Made by a program: the position numbers and the translations under genes. From contig NZ_CP122312.1 of the NCBI RefSeq assembly GCF_029814175.1, positions 620,001-684,000 on the forward strand: DNA of 64,000 nucleotides, read 5' to 3'. Below are positions 1-6,963 of the stretch, piece by piece. Within the stretch, counting starts at the first letter, position 1. Each line of letters opens with the position of its first letter. Under the pieces are notes generated by a model, which was given only the letters and a program-made list of their open reading frames with translations, made no database searches and was not told the DNA's origin. Source of the DNA: Halospeciosus flavus. Lineage in GTDB: Archaea; Halobacteriota; Halobacteria; Halobacteriales; Halobacteriaceae.

Positions 1-220
1 ACGACGACGTACATGGCCCGGCGTTCGGTGTGGCGGAGGAAAGCGTTTGCGCCGTCGCGGACCGAGTGCGAACTTGTATACCAAGCCGTAGAACGATTGT
101 GTTGGTCGACGAATCGGGACGTGGATTGCTCCGAAAGTACACGGCCATGGGGGGAGAGCGTCACCCGGAGCAATCCCGGACGGGCCGCCCCAGGTGAGTG
201 GGGTACCGGCCCGTCTGTCT
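1..220. other. Left-edge intergenic stretch with two inverted repeats
   Basis: I see no convincing gene here. The stretch holds an 11-bp perfect inverted repeat (GGATTGCTCCG at 123-133, complement at 166-176). Beside it is a strong hairpin at 179-215: nine outer pairs (GACGGGCCG with CGGCCCGTC) and four inner C-G pairs. The hairpin sits just past the 3' end of the minus-strand gene that stops at 221, so it may terminate that transcript. A gene starting near position 14 and running left off the window is possible but cannot be tested. Confidence 0.5.
179..215 (-). terminator. Hairpin downstream of the DUF6149-like gene
   Basis: Nine-bp stem (179-187 with 207-215) extended by C188-C191 pairing with G200-G203. 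It lies immediately past the minus-strand stop codon at 221. No long T-run follows, so termination is an inference from position and stem strength. Confidence 0.4.
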
Positions 221-736
221 TCACGTTCGGGCGTCGAGGTTCGGCGCGGGTACGTAGACGTCGTCGGCCATCCCGGACTCGGCGACGGGGAATTCGTCTT
301 CTTCGAGGCGCTCGGGGGTCTCCGGTGCGTCGGGGAGACCGCCCGGTGGTGCGAACTCGCCCAGCGGGTCCTCGGGCGTACAGCCGTGGCGCTCGTAGAA
401 GTCGGCGTAGCGCTCCCAGTGCTCGTCGAGTTCCTCGGGCGGGACCTCCAGGTACTCGGCCCACCCGTGGTTGTAGAAGTCGTGGTCGCCCTGGATGTGG
501 GTGATTTCGCGGGCCTCGGCCTCGGGGAACCCCTCGTCGAGGGCCTGCTCGTACACGTCGATGGAGGCGTCGAAGAGGGCGTCAAGGTGCTCCTTCCGCG
601 CCTCGGCGTCGCGTTCGGCCTGGTCGAGGAAGAAGTCGGTGTGGAGACTCACGAGCCACCGCCGGACGAGCGGTTCGGCGGGTGTGTCGAGGAGGACCTG
701 TGCGACGTAGTTACGCCAGGTCTGGTAGATCTTCAT
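221..736 (-). CDS. Conserved haloarchaeal protein, DUF6149-like
   Basis: 171 aa, acidic, soluble, without signal peptide or membrane segment. It starts MKIYQTWRNYVAQ and is largely helical by composition; the C-terminus is proline- and acid-rich. It resembles the haloarchaeal DUF6149 family as I remember it; its function is unknown. The start is supported by an AT-rich promoter element (GAAAACAC on the coding strand, about 759-766) some 27 nt before the ATG, the usual leaderless arrangement. It stands alone: the next gene upstream is also on the minus strand but 57 bp away. Confidence 0.75.
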   Translation of the reverse strand: MKIYQTWRNYVAQVLLDTPAEPLVRRWLVSLHTDFFLDQAERDAEARKEHLDALFDASIDVYEQALDEGFPEAEAREITHIQGDHDFYNHGWAEYLEVPPEELDEHWERYADFYERHGCTPEDPLGEFAPPGGLPDAPETPERLEEDEFPVAESGMADDVYVPAPNLDART

Positions 737-793
737 GGGTGGGTGTTCGGCCGCGAGTGTGTCGTGTTTTCGGGCCGGCAGGCAACCCGGCGG

Positions 794-1261
794 TCAGGCG
801 ACCACGGACTTGACGTGCTCGCGGCCGTCGCCGTAGACGAGCCAATACGGCAGCACGTAGCAGACGGCCAAGAGTGCGAGTGCGAGGACGAGTGCAACGG
901 CGTCGCCGACCAAGGTGGGCAACGCGGTGGGTAGTCCACCGACGCCACGGACGACGGCGACAAGGCCGACGGACATCACGGTCGAGAGGAGTTGGCTCAG
1001 GCCAACGACGGCGAGGGTGTAGACTGCGAGTCGCCGTACCGACGCTCCGCGTGACTCGAACAGCGCGGTGACGACGGCTCCGACGAGACCCGCGACGACG
1101 AACTGTGCCAGGAATGCCATCGGGTCCGGCGGGAAGAACCCGAGGGCGAACACACCGAAGACGAACGGAGCGACCAGCGCCGAGAGACAGAACCAGACGA
1201 CAAGCAGTCTCCCTGCCTCCCACAGCGGACCGGGAATCCGGTCGCGCATCGACTCAGACAT
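794..1261 (-). CDS. Small integral membrane protein
   Basis: 155 aa with about four hydrophobic segments: residues ~17-42, ~48-65, ~78-105 and ~122-146. I do not recognise a family; haloarchaea carry many such small membrane proteins. Its start overlaps the stop of the membrane gene upstream (1254..1520) by 8 bp, so the two are almost certainly co-transcribed and translationally coupled. Function unknown; a transporter or membrane-assembly role is only a guess from topology. Confidence 0.75.
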   Translation of the reverse strand: MSESMRDRIPGPLWEAGRLLVVWFCLSALVAPFVFGVFALGFFPPDPMAFLAQFVVAGLVGAVVTALFESRGASVRRLAVYTLAVVGLSQLLSTVMSVGLVAVVRGVGGLPTALPTLVGDAVALVLALALLAVCYVLPYWLVYGDGREHVKSVVA

Positions 1262-1520
1262 CCGATTCCGGGGCCTGACCTGGTCTCAACCCGGGACCGA
1301 CCTCGTCGCGGACGACGAAGTAGAGCACCCACACGACGACGCCGCCGAAGAACGCGCCGGCGGCCCACGCGAGGGCGTGCGAACTGCCTCGGCGGTTGGC
1401 GTCGCGGTAGGTGAGGAACGCGGCGACCAGCGGGACGACGGCGAACAGGCCGAAGACGAACAGGACGACGAGCAACTCGGCGCCGCCGGGGAATCCGGCC
1501 TGGAGTGGGTGGAGGGCCAT
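1254..1520 (-). CDS. Small membrane protein, probably two TM segments
   Basis: 88 aa when started at MALHPLQAG; an in-frame ATG 57 bp upstream would add a basic tail that looks non-coding. Two hydrophobic segments (residues ~15-38 and ~50-72) flank a short basic loop with the motif TYRDANRRGSSHALAW, seen in small haloarchaeal proteins related to phospholipase D-nuclease N-terminal-like or DUF-type membrane proteins. It heads a two-gene operon with the overlapping membrane gene 794..1261. Function not assigned. Confidence 0.7.
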   Translation of the reverse strand: MALHPLQAGFPGGAELLVVLFVFGLFAVVPLVAAFLTYRDANRRGSSHALAWAAGAFFGGVVVWVLYFVVRDEVGPGLRPGQAPESDV

Positions 1521-1642
1521 GACGAAGGTGTCGGACGAACGACGCTTGAAGTTTCGGGTGGGGGCGCACGAGCACATATTTGTCTCACGCTCGCGCGCCC
1601 GCGAGGAACCCTTTTTACCCCGGAACCCCGAGTAGGGAGTGA

Positions 1643-2914
1643 ATGAACATCGACGACCATGCCGAGGAACTCGCCTCCGACCTCGGTGTCGACAAAGAGG
1701 AGGTCAAAGCAGACCTGCAGAACCTCGTGGAGTACAGCGTCCCGGTGGACGAGGCCAAACAGAGCGTCCGCCGGAAGTACGGCGGCGACTCCGGCGGCGG
1801 TTCGTCCGGTCCGACGTCGGCCGACATCGCCGACGTCACGCCCGAGAGCGGCAACGTCACCGTCACGGCCGTCGTCCTGACGGTCGGCGAGCGCTCCATC
1901 TTCTACAACGGTTCGGAGCACGTCATCCACGAGGGCGAACTCGCCGACGAGACCGGCAAGATCTCCTACACCGCGTGGGAGGACTTCGGCCTCGAAGCCG
2001 GCGACGTCGTAACCATCGGCAACGCCTCCGTCCGCGAGTACGAGGGCGAGCCCGAACTCAACTTCGGCGAGTCCTCAACCGTCCAACCCGCCGACGAGGA
2101 CCTCTCGGTTCCCTACGAGGTCGGCGGCGACCGCGACCTCACCGACCTTGAACCCGGCGACCGCGGCCGCAACGTCGAGGCGAAGGTCGTCGAAGTCGAA
2201 GAGCGCACCATCGACGGCCGCCACGGCGAGACGCAGATCCTCTCCGGTGTCCTCGCGGACGAGACGGCGCGCCTCCCCTTCACCGACTGGGACCCGCACG
2301 CCGAACTCGCCGAGGGCGCCTCGGTCCGACTGGAGGACGTCTACGTCCGCCAGTTCCGTGGCGTCCCCTCTGTGAACGTCTCGGAGTTCTCGACAGTCGA
2401 CCTGCTCGACCGCGAGGTCGAGACGAGCGGCCCGCAACGCATGAACGTCGTCGAAGCCGTCGACCGCGGCGGCGCCTACGACGTGGAAGTCGTCGGCAAC
2501 GTCATCGAGGTCCGCGACGGCTCCGGTCTCATCGAGCGCTGTCCCGAGTGCGGACGCGTCATCCAGAAGGGCCAATGTCGCACCCACGGTGAGGTCGACG
2601 GCGAGGACGACCTCCGCGTGAAGGCCATCGTCGACGACGGGACCGCGACGGTGACGGCCATCCTCGACCGCGAGACGACCGAGACCGTCTACGGCGGCAC
2701 GCTCGAAGACGCCCTCGAACAGGCCCGTGCGGCCATGGACACGGAGGTCGTCGCTGACACCATCCGCGACCGTATCGTCGGCCACGAGTACCGCGTCCGG
2801 GGCCACCTGAGCGTCGACGACTATGGCGCGAACCTCGAAGCGACCGACTTCCGGCCGACCAGTGACGACCCGGCCGCGCGTGCCGAGGCCTTCCTCGAGG
2901 AGGTGGAAGCATGA
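1643..2914 (+). CDS. rpa1: Replication protein A, ssDNA-binding protein (RPA1 type)
   Basis: 423 aa. Binds single-stranded DNA in replication and repair. Layout: N-terminal helical region (1-60), then OB-fold-like beta regions at about 65-150, 170-255 and 275-420. A zinc motif CPEC-x8-C-x2-H (C300, C303, C312, H315) is inserted in the last one, as in euryarchaeal RPA41-type proteins. The start is supported by a T-rich TATA element (about 1611-1617) 29 nt upstream and by AGGGAG close to the ATG. Its stop overlaps the next ATG (ATGA), and the following genes are the RPA-associated protein and phosphoesterase, the same order as in the Haloferax rpa1 operon. Confident on family and operon. Confidence 0.93.
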   Translation: MNIDDHAEELASDLGVDKEEVKADLQNLVEYSVPVDEAKQSVRRKYGGDSGGGSSGPTSADIADVTPESGNVTVTAVVLTVGERSIFYNGSEHVIHEGELADETGKISYTAWEDFGLEAGDVVTIGNASVREYEGEPELNFGESSTVQPADEDLSVPYEVGGDRDLTDLEPGDRGRNVEAKVVEVEERTIDGRHGETQILSGVLADETARLPFTDWDPHAELAEGASVRLEDVYVRQFRGVPSVNVSEFSTVDLLDREVETSGPQRMNVVEAVDRGGAYDVEVVGNVIEVRDGSGLIERCPECGRVIQKGQCRTHGEVDGEDDLRVKAIVDDGTATVTAILDRETTETVYGGTLEDALEQARAAMDTEVVADTIRDRIVGHEYRVRGHLSVDDYGANLEATDFRPTSDDPAARAEAFLEEVEA

Positions 2915-4599
2915 GTGGGAGCGAGAGCGAGTCCGACGACGCTGTCGGCCGCCGCGAGGTCGCCTGGCGCGTCTTCGCCGCCGAGTTCGACGACGCCGAC
3001 TTCAGCTACGCCGAGAGCGACGAAGAGCGCGCGCCGAACTACGTCGTCACGCCGACCGGCGCACGCGTCAACCGCATGTTCGTGGTCGGCGTCCTCACCG
3101 AGGTCGAGCAGGTCAGCGACGACGTCCTCCGCGCACGCATCGTCGACCCGACGGGCGCGTTCGTCGTCTACGCCGGGCAGTACCAGCCCGATGCACTCGC
3201 CTTCCTCGAATCCGCCGACGTGCCCGCGTTCGTCGCCGTGACGGGGAAAGCCCGCACCTTCCAGCCAGAGGACTCGGACCTCGTCTACACGTCCGTCCGG
3301 CCGGAGTCCATCAACGCGGTCGACGCCGAGACGCGCGACCGCTGGACCGTCCGTACGGCCGAGCAGACGGTCGAACGAGTCGGAACGATGGCCGACGCAC
3401 TCGACAGCGAGGAACGCGGTGAGACGCTGCGTGACGCGCTGGTCGCGGCGGGCGTCCGTCCCGACCTAGCCGCTGGGGTTCCCCTCGCCATCGACCACTA
3501 CGGGACGACCGAGACGTACCTCGAAGCGGTCCGCGACCTCTCGGTCGAGGCCGCCGAGGTCGTCGCCGGCGAACGCGACGAAGTCTCCGGCCTCGACGTC
3601 ACGCCCGCGGAGGGCGGTCCCGTCGACGCCGACCTCGGTGCGAACCTGGACTTCGGTGCCGCGGCCGAACCTGAGACATCGGAACCGGAGCCGGAACCCG
3701 AGGAAGTGACTGCCGAAGCGACCGGCGAGGTGAGCGCCGAAACCGACGAGACCGAGGCCGCGAGCACGACGGACACGTCGGCGTCGGCGACGGAGCCCTC
3801 CGAAGTCGAGGCAGAGACCGAAGCCGAGGCCGAGGCCGAACCCGAAACCGAGACGGAGGCTCCCGAGGAGTCGGCGGCGTCCGTCGAGACGGAGACGGAG
3901 TTCGAGTTCGAGACCGAGTCGGAGGAAGCCGAAGCCGAGGGCAAGTCCGAGGCCGAGACCGAGGCTGAATCCGAACCCACCGAGACTGCCGAAGCCGTCG
4001 AATCCACCGAGTCCGCGGAGACCACCGAATCCGCCGAGTCAGCCGAGTCCGGAACGCTCGGTGACTTCGAGCCGTCGACCGATTCGACGGAGTCCGCCGA
4101 GAGCGAGGCTGGCGTCGAGGCCGAGGCCACCGACGAGATGTACGAACTGAGCGAGGAGGAGCGCCAGGAAGTCGAAGAGGAGTTCGACGTCGGCTTCTCC
4201 TCCGGGAACGAGGTCCCCGACGCCGGCGAGACCGACATCGAACCGGAGGCGGCACCCGAGGCCGGGGCCGAGGCCGAGAGCGAGACCGAACCGGACGTCG
4301 AGGACTCCGAGGAGACGGTCGAGGAGACGACCGCGGCCTTCGAGGAAGAGGTCGAGTCGGAACCGACGACCGAGGAGAGCGAGGCGACCGCGGCCGCCGG
4401 ACTCGACAACCTCGAAGACACCGTCATCGACGTCATGGAGGAACTCGACGAGGGTGACGGGGCGGACCACGACGACCTCGTCGCGACAATCGTCGAGCGC
4501 TACGACGTCTCGCAGGACGAAGTCGCCGACGCCATCCAGTCCGCGCTGATGAGCGGTCGCTGCTACGAGTCCGGCGAGGACAACCTCAAAGCAATCTGA
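2911..4599 (+). CDS. rpap1: RPA-associated protein (RPAP, COG3390) with long acidic linker
   Basis: 562 aa. Residues 1-210 form the conserved OB-fold RPAP part (MFVVGVLTEVEQV..., VVYAGQYQPDAL). Residues ~251-497 are a low-complexity Glu/Thr/Ser/Ala linker made of EAEAE, ESTESAE and similar short runs, with almost no hydrophobic residues. Residues ~498-562 look like a small winged-helix domain (DLVATIVERYDVSQDEVADAI). RPAP partners RPA on ssDNA. It overlaps rpa1 by 4 bp and rpe by 1 bp (TGATG), so the three are translationally coupled. The linker is the odd feature: it may tether the C-terminal domain flexibly or act as a DNA mimic; both are inference. Confidence 0.88.
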   Translation: MSGSESESDDAVGRREVAWRVFAAEFDDADFSYAESDEERAPNYVVTPTGARVNRMFVVGVLTEVEQVSDDVLRARIVDPTGAFVVYAGQYQPDALAFLESADVPAFVAVTGKARTFQPEDSDLVYTSVRPESINAVDAETRDRWTVRTAEQTVERVGTMADALDSEERGETLRDALVAAGVRPDLAAGVPLAIDHYGTTETYLEAVRDLSVEAAEVVAGERDEVSGLDVTPAEGGPVDADLGANLDFGAAAEPETSEPEPEPEEVTAEATGEVSAETDETEAASTTDTSASATEPSEVEAETEAEAEAEPETETEAPEESAASVETETEFEFETESEEAEAEGKSEAETEAESEPTETAEAVESTESAETTESAESAESGTLGDFEPSTDSTESAESEAGVEAEATDEMYELSEEERQEVEEEFDVGFSSGNEVPDAGETDIEPEAAPEAGAEAESETEPDVEDSEETVEETTAAFEEEVESEPTTEESEATAAAGLDNLEDTVIDVMEELDEGDGADHDDLVATIVERYDVSQDEVADAIQSALMSGRCYESGEDNLKAI

Positions 4600-5339
4600 T
4601 GGCGCGGACGCGGGTCGAACCGGTTCCGAACGAACCCGCGGCGGTGGCGTCGCTCGGCGACGAGGACGCCCTCGTCGTTGCGGACTACCACGCCGGCATC
4701 GAAGAGGCGCTCCGCAGCGACGGGCTCGAAGTCGGCTCACAGGCCGACACACGTCGCGAGCAGTTGCTCTCGCTCGTCGCGGAGACCGACGCCGACCGTG
4801 TCGTCTTCCTCGGCGACCTCGGCCACCAGTTCGGCGCGCCCGAGGGGCCAGAACGCGAGGAACTCGACGCGCTCGTTGCGGAACTCCCGGTGCCCGCGAC
4901 GCTCGTCAAGGGCAACCACGACGGCGAACTCGACTCCTACTTCGCCGACGTGATCCCCACCGAGGGCGCGGTTCGCGGCGGTGTGGGGCTCCTCCACGGA
5001 CACACGTGGCCCGCACCCGAGGTGCTTGACGCCGACGTCGTCTGCGTCGGGCACGAACACCCGGCCGTCCGTCTCGAAGACGAGGTCGGCGGCGCACGCG
5101 TCGAGCGAGCGTGGCTCCGCGGACCGCTGGCCACTGACCCCTTCCAGGACCACTACGGCGAACACGTCGAGGCCGACGCCGAGCTCGTCGTCTGTCCCGC
5201 GTTCAACGACCTCTGCGGCGGGAGTTGGGTCAATGTCGAGGGCCAGGGGTTCCTCTCGCCCTTCCTCCCGGAAGCGATTCCCGGCGCCGACGCGTACCTC
5301 CTCGACGGGACGCGACTCGGTCCGTACCGGCGCGTCTAG
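4599..5339 (+). CDS. rpe: RPA-associated calcineurin-like phosphoesterase (RPE)
   Basis: 246 aa metallophosphoesterase. The metal-binding motifs are visible in order: ADYHAG (D and H), FLGDLG, KGNHDGE, LLHGHTW and CVGHEHP. It is the third gene of the rpa operon, overlapping the RPAP stop by one base. In haloarchaea this phosphoesterase is regularly found with RPA1 and RPAP; its substrate is not established, though a DNA-end or nucleotide processing role is a natural guess. No signal peptide, so cytoplasmic. Confidence 0.9.
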   Translation: MARTRVEPVPNEPAAVASLGDEDALVVADYHAGIEEALRSDGLEVGSQADTRREQLLSLVAETDADRVVFLGDLGHQFGAPEGPEREELDALVAELPVPATLVKGNHDGELDSYFADVIPTEGAVRGGVGLLHGHTWPAPEVLDADVVCVGHEHPAVRLEDEVGGARVERAWLRGPLATDPFQDHYGEHVEADAELVVCPAFNDLCGGSWVNVEGQGFLSPFLPEAIPGADAYLLDGTRLGPYRRV

Positions 5340-5352
5340 GCGCGCGGTCCAC

Positions 5353-5472
5353 GCCATATCTCAGTTGTTCGGCCGATATCTCGACAACGCCGGCCATATC
5401 TCAGATATGGGCCGAATATCCGGCTTCTGTGGCGCATATATGCGTTGTGCGGTCCATATCTCAGAAACGTCC
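5353..5472. promoter_or_regulatory. Six-unit array with exact 20-bp phasing (core CATATCTCAG)
   Basis: The core ATAT(C/A) recurs at 5356, 5376, 5396, 5416, 5436 and 5456, i.e. every 20 bp, close to two helical turns. The best units read (G/T)CCATATCTCAG; others are degenerate. Two perfect dyads are embedded: CCATATCT-C-AGATATGG at 5394-5410 and CGCATATATGCG at 5433-5444. The array starts 13 bp after the rpe stop and ends 63 bp before the tautomerase ATG, so it could be a multi-site operator for that gene. The period is not a multiple of three, which argues against coding. Confidence 0.65.
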
Positions 5473-5535
5473 GCGGGCACGTCCCACGGCGACGCGGAAC
5501 GCTTACGTCCCGGCGCACGACTCTCCTGGTAGCAC

Positions 5536-5931
5536 ATGCCACACCTCCAGTTCGAGACGACGGTCGACCTGGACGACGACGAGACCGCGCCGTTCACCGA
5601 CTGGGTGACCGAGTTGTACGCCCACGTGATGGACACCGGGACGGACCACGTCGCCGTCACCGTCCGCAACCACCCCGCGGCCGCCCTCTCACTCGGGCGG
5701 GCCGGACCGGACGAACCGGTGGCCGTCGTGAACGCCGACGTCCGCGCGGGGCGCAGCGCCGACCAGCGCCGCGAACTCGCCGAGTCGCTGGTGGGCGAAC
5801 TCGACGCGCGCTTCGGTGTCCCGACCGCGAACTGCTACGTCGTCTACACCGAACACCCGGGCGAGGACTTCCACCTCGCCGAGGGACCGCTCGCGTCCTG
5901 GGACCACGATGAGGACGATCCGACCGAGTGA
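5536..5931 (+). CDS. Tautomerase / MIF-superfamily-like protein
   Basis: 131 aa. It begins M-P-H-L-Q-F, exposing the N-terminal proline used as catalytic base in the tautomerase superfamily. A central basic and helical stretch (DQRRELAESLVGELDARFG) is followed by a beta strand (NCYVVYTEHPGEDFHLAEG), consistent with a duplicated beta-alpha-beta tautomerase unit. The substrate cannot be told. It lies downstream of the phased array at 5353-5472, which may regulate it. It converges on the creatininase-family gene across a two-hairpin terminator region. Confidence 0.75.
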   Translation: MPHLQFETTVDLDDDETAPFTDWVTELYAHVMDTGTDHVAVTVRNHPAAALSLGRAGPDEPVAVVNADVRAGRSADQRRELAESLVGELDARFGVPTANCYVVYTEHPGEDFHLAEGPLASWDHDEDDPTE

Positions 5932-6018
5932 GCGTCGGCAAGATCGGGTGTCCGGACAGCAGACAGACTCAATCAACACCACCGATAGGTTGAAATAATT
6001 ACATCGACGATATGTGTC

Positions 6019-6079
6019 GGGGACCGTCAGGGTCCCCTCCCCTCTCCCCCCACGGAAGTCGGGCGTTCCCGACTTCCGT
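6019..6079. terminator. Two strong hairpins between convergent genes
   Basis: The first hairpin is GGGGACC-gtcag-GGTCCCC (6019-6037). The second is a perfect 12-bp stem, ACGGAAGTCGGG with loop cgtt (6052-6079). The region separates the plus-strand tautomerase from the minus-strand creatininase-family gene, so it probably acts as a bidirectional transcription barrier. A pyrimidine tract (cctcccctctcccccc) links the two stems. Confidence 0.6.
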
Positions 6080-6080
6080 C

Positions 6081-6851
6081 TCAGACGTGTTCTTTCGGGA
6101 GCAGTGCCTCGAACTCCTGGTTGGCGAGCCACTCACAGAGCTGTTCGAGTTGGTCGCTCGCGGCGTCGAACAACTGTTCGCCCTTCTCGGCGGTCGCGTC
6201 CGTCTGGTCGCCGAGGACGCCGTTGTCGGTGTTGTCGATGGCGTCGTAGAACGTCCGGGAGCCGTGGCGGACGTTGCCCGTCGCCGCGACGCTCGGGACG
6301 CCGCCCTCCTTCGCGTCGTCGAGGCGGTCCTCGTGGACGAGTTCCTCGTGGAGGTACTGGATCATCGCCGTCTCCTTCGGGCCGCCGTGGGGACCGTTCT
6401 GCTCGAAGAGGTCGTCGACGAGGTCCGGGATGGCGTCGTCCCACATCCACTCGACGGCGTACGCGTCGCCGGCGTCGCGGAGGCGACGGCCGACCTCCCG
6501 GAGGTGCTGGACGTTGCCGCCGTGGGCGTTGACGAAGACGATGCGGTCGATGCCGTGGTAGGTGAGGTTGCGCGCGAGCGACTCGACGTAGTCGCGGAAC
6601 ACCGGTGCGTCGACCCACATCGTCCCCCAGAACTGGCGGTGGTGAGGGCTGACGCCGATATTTACTGTTGGCGTGCAGAGGTAGCCCGTCCGGTCGGCGA
6701 CCTCGCGGGCGAACGCCTCGGCGATGAGGTGGTCGGTCCCCTCGGGGAGGTGGGGTCCGTGTTGCTCGGTCGACCCCAGCGGGACGAGGGCAAGCGACTC
6801 CTCCTCGAAGTACGTCTCCAGGTCCGGCCAGGCTTCGTCGGCGAGGTACAT
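6081..6851 (-). CDS. Creatininase-family amidohydrolase, ArfB candidate
   Basis: 256 aa when started at MYLADEAWPDLETYF; the 21 residues of the longer frame look like upstream sequence. The creatininase metal and active-site motifs are present: PLGSTEQHGPHLPEGTDHL, FVNAHGGN and the late PKETAM glutamate. Known members include creatinine amidohydrolase and archaeal ArfB, the deformylase of riboflavin/F420 synthesis. Haloarchaea make F420, so ArfB is plausible, but sequence alone does not separate the activities. Cytoplasmic, monocistronic. Confidence 0.85.
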   Translation of the reverse strand: MYLADEAWPDLETYFEEESLALVPLGSTEQHGPHLPEGTDHLIAEAFAREVADRTGYLCTPTVNIGVSPHHRQFWGTMWVDAPVFRDYVESLARNLTYHGIDRIVFVNAHGGNVQHLREVGRRLRDAGDAYAVEWMWDDAIPDLVDDLFEQNGPHGGPKETAMIQYLHEELVHEDRLDDAKEGGVPSVAATGNVRHGSRTFYDAIDNTDNGVLGDQTDATAEKGEQLFDAASDQLEQLCEWLANQEFEALLPKEHV

Positions 6852-6932
6852 GTCCGGACCCTCGGCGGCCGACCACAGAAACGTTCGGGTGGCGGAGTCG
6901 TGGCACCCTCCCACACGCTGTGCGCCCGCCCA

Positions 6933-6939
6933 TTTAACA
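6933..6939 (+). promoter_or_regulatory. TATA element of propeller paralogue 1
   Basis: TTTAACA centred 28 nt before the ATG at 6964, the leaderless geometry shared by the propeller family. The flanks are AT-rich in an otherwise GC-rich region. Confidence 0.6.
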
Positions 6940-6963
6940 TAGAATGGTCTTAATTACAATTAG

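Noticed and set aside
3498..4436. 312-aa Ser-rich minus-strand frame opposite the RPAP linker
   Set aside because: It mirrors the Glu/Ser/Thr codon repeats of the linker (GAG/GAC read as CTC/GTC or TCG); low complexity on both strands, and only the plus frame joins conserved domains.
5353..5472. CRISPR array
   Set aside because: Units are 20 bp end to end with no unique spacers of similar length; no cas genes nearby.
5361..5669. 102-aa minus-strand frame through the 20-bp array
   Set aside because: It covers operator-like repeats whose period is out of frame, and overlaps the tautomerase N-terminus.
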